In this document: positions 4,929 through 5,232 of the stretch, in pieces
Layout of the letters: each line of letters opens with the position of its first letter
How positions within the stretch are numbered: position 1 is the first letter of the stretch
DNA from: Faucicola sp937889485
GTDB taxonomy: Bacteria > Pseudomonadota > Gammaproteobacteria > Pseudomonadales > Moraxellaceae
Length of the DNA stretch: 5,232 nt
NCBI GenBank assembly: GCA_051653685.1
Contig: JBOFWQ010000124.1
Span: 1 to 5,232 of the forward strand
Direction: 5' to 3'
The notes under the pieces: model-generated
What the model was told of the DNA's origin: nothing
The model's input: the letters and a program-made list of their open reading frames with translations, nothing else
Database searches by the model: none
Translations under genes and position numbers: made by a program

Positions 4929-5232
4929 ATGAATGATATTACCGCAGTAGGCGACTTTTCGCACCAAACCGTCTTATTGGTTGAGACGGTTGCTAGCGTC
5001 TTAGATACGCCATTGTCCAGCTTATCGCAACTTGCGCCCAAATTTTCTGGCATTTTTGTGGATGCCACCTTTGGTAGGGGCGGTCACAGTCGGCTATTAC
5101 TTAATCATCTAGATAGTGACAGCCGCCTGATCGTTTTTGATAAAGACCCCCAAGCCATTGCTGCCGCCACAGCACTGGCAAAAACTGATGCCCGTGTCAC
5201 CGTAGTGCATGAAAGTTTTGCGCAGTTACAAT
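4929..5232 (+). CDS. rsmH: 16S rRNA m4C1402 methyltransferase RsmH (MraW), N-terminal part (3' partial)
   Basis: The first 101 codons are present and the frame runs off the window. RsmH uses S-adenosylmethionine to N4-methylate cytidine 1402 of 16S rRNA. The family N-terminus HQTVLLVETV (12-21) is followed by the SAM-binding motif VDATFGRGGHS (44-54) and the second nucleotide-binding strand IVFDKDPQAI (68-77), both very close to E. coli (IDGTFGRGGHS, AIDRDPQAI). A Ser/Leu/Pro-containing insertion of about 10 residues (about 26-38) before motif I is absent from E. coli. The ATG at 4929 is preceded by an in-frame stop at 4914-4916, so no longer start is possible; the ribosome site is weak (TAAG at 4914-4917). 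rsmH normally begins the ftsL-ftsI-mur cell-wall cluster, which presumably continues rightwards. It diverges from kpsM. Confidence 0.95.
   Translation, partial: MNDITAVGDFSHQTVLLVETVASVLDTPLSSLSQLAPKFSGIFVDATFGRGGHSRLLLNHLDSDSRLIVFDKDPQAIAAATALAKTDARVTVVHESFAQLQ

Noticed and set aside
1..5232. Mobile elements, CRISPR arrays, tRNA or rRNA genes, riboswitches, Neisseria-type uptake sequences
   Set aside because: I looked for terminal inverted repeats, regularly spaced repeats, cloverleaf-like arms and the uptake motif GCCGTCTGAA, and saw none.

Overview
The window holds one complete four-gene operon for export of a group 2 type (ABC-transporter-dependent) capsular polysaccharide. It is flanked by the 3' end of galE on the left and the 5' end of rsmH on the right. 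The protein sequences look gammaproteobacterial. The moderate-to-low GC content, the style of the RsmH N-terminus and the GalE tail suggest a Moraxellaceae-like host (Moraxella/Psychrobacter type). That assignment is inference; no search was possible.

Layout: the end of galE (+) runs from base 1 to 242. It converges on the capsule operon, with 34 bp between the two stop codons, and an imperfect hairpin (242-270) fills most of that gap. The operon reads leftwards (- strand) in the order kpsM (permease, 4698-3883), kpsT (ATPase, 3876-3205), kpsE (inner-membrane/periplasmic PCP adaptor, 3227-2106) and kpsD (periplasmic/outer-membrane export protein, 2043-277). The genes are 6 nt apart, overlapping by 23 nt, and 62 nt apart respectively. 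The 62-nt kpsE-kpsD gap holds a possible short leader ORF whose stop overlaps the kpsD start. A 230-bp divergent intergenic region (4699-4928) separates kpsM from rsmH. It has a good sigma70-like promoter for rsmH, a plausible extended -10 promoter for the capsule operon, two near-identical 10-mers flanking that capsule promoter, and a small dyad at the expected rsmH transcription start. rsmH (+) starts at 4929 and runs off the window.

Working together: KpsM and KpsT form the inner-membrane ABC transporter for the lipid-linked polysaccharide. KpsE spans the periplasm and couples the transporter to KpsD, which delivers the polymer to the cell surface. GalE interconverts UDP-glucose and UDP-galactose (and often the N-acetyl forms), so it may supply capsule or LOS precursors. 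RsmH, a 16S rRNA methyltransferase, normally begins the dcw (division and cell wall) cluster and is functionally unrelated.

Every gene belongs to a known family, and I see no clearly undescribed system. The points most worth a second look are the leader ORF before kpsD, the repeated 10-mers around the capsule promoter, and the position of a group 2 capsule export operon directly beside rsmH.
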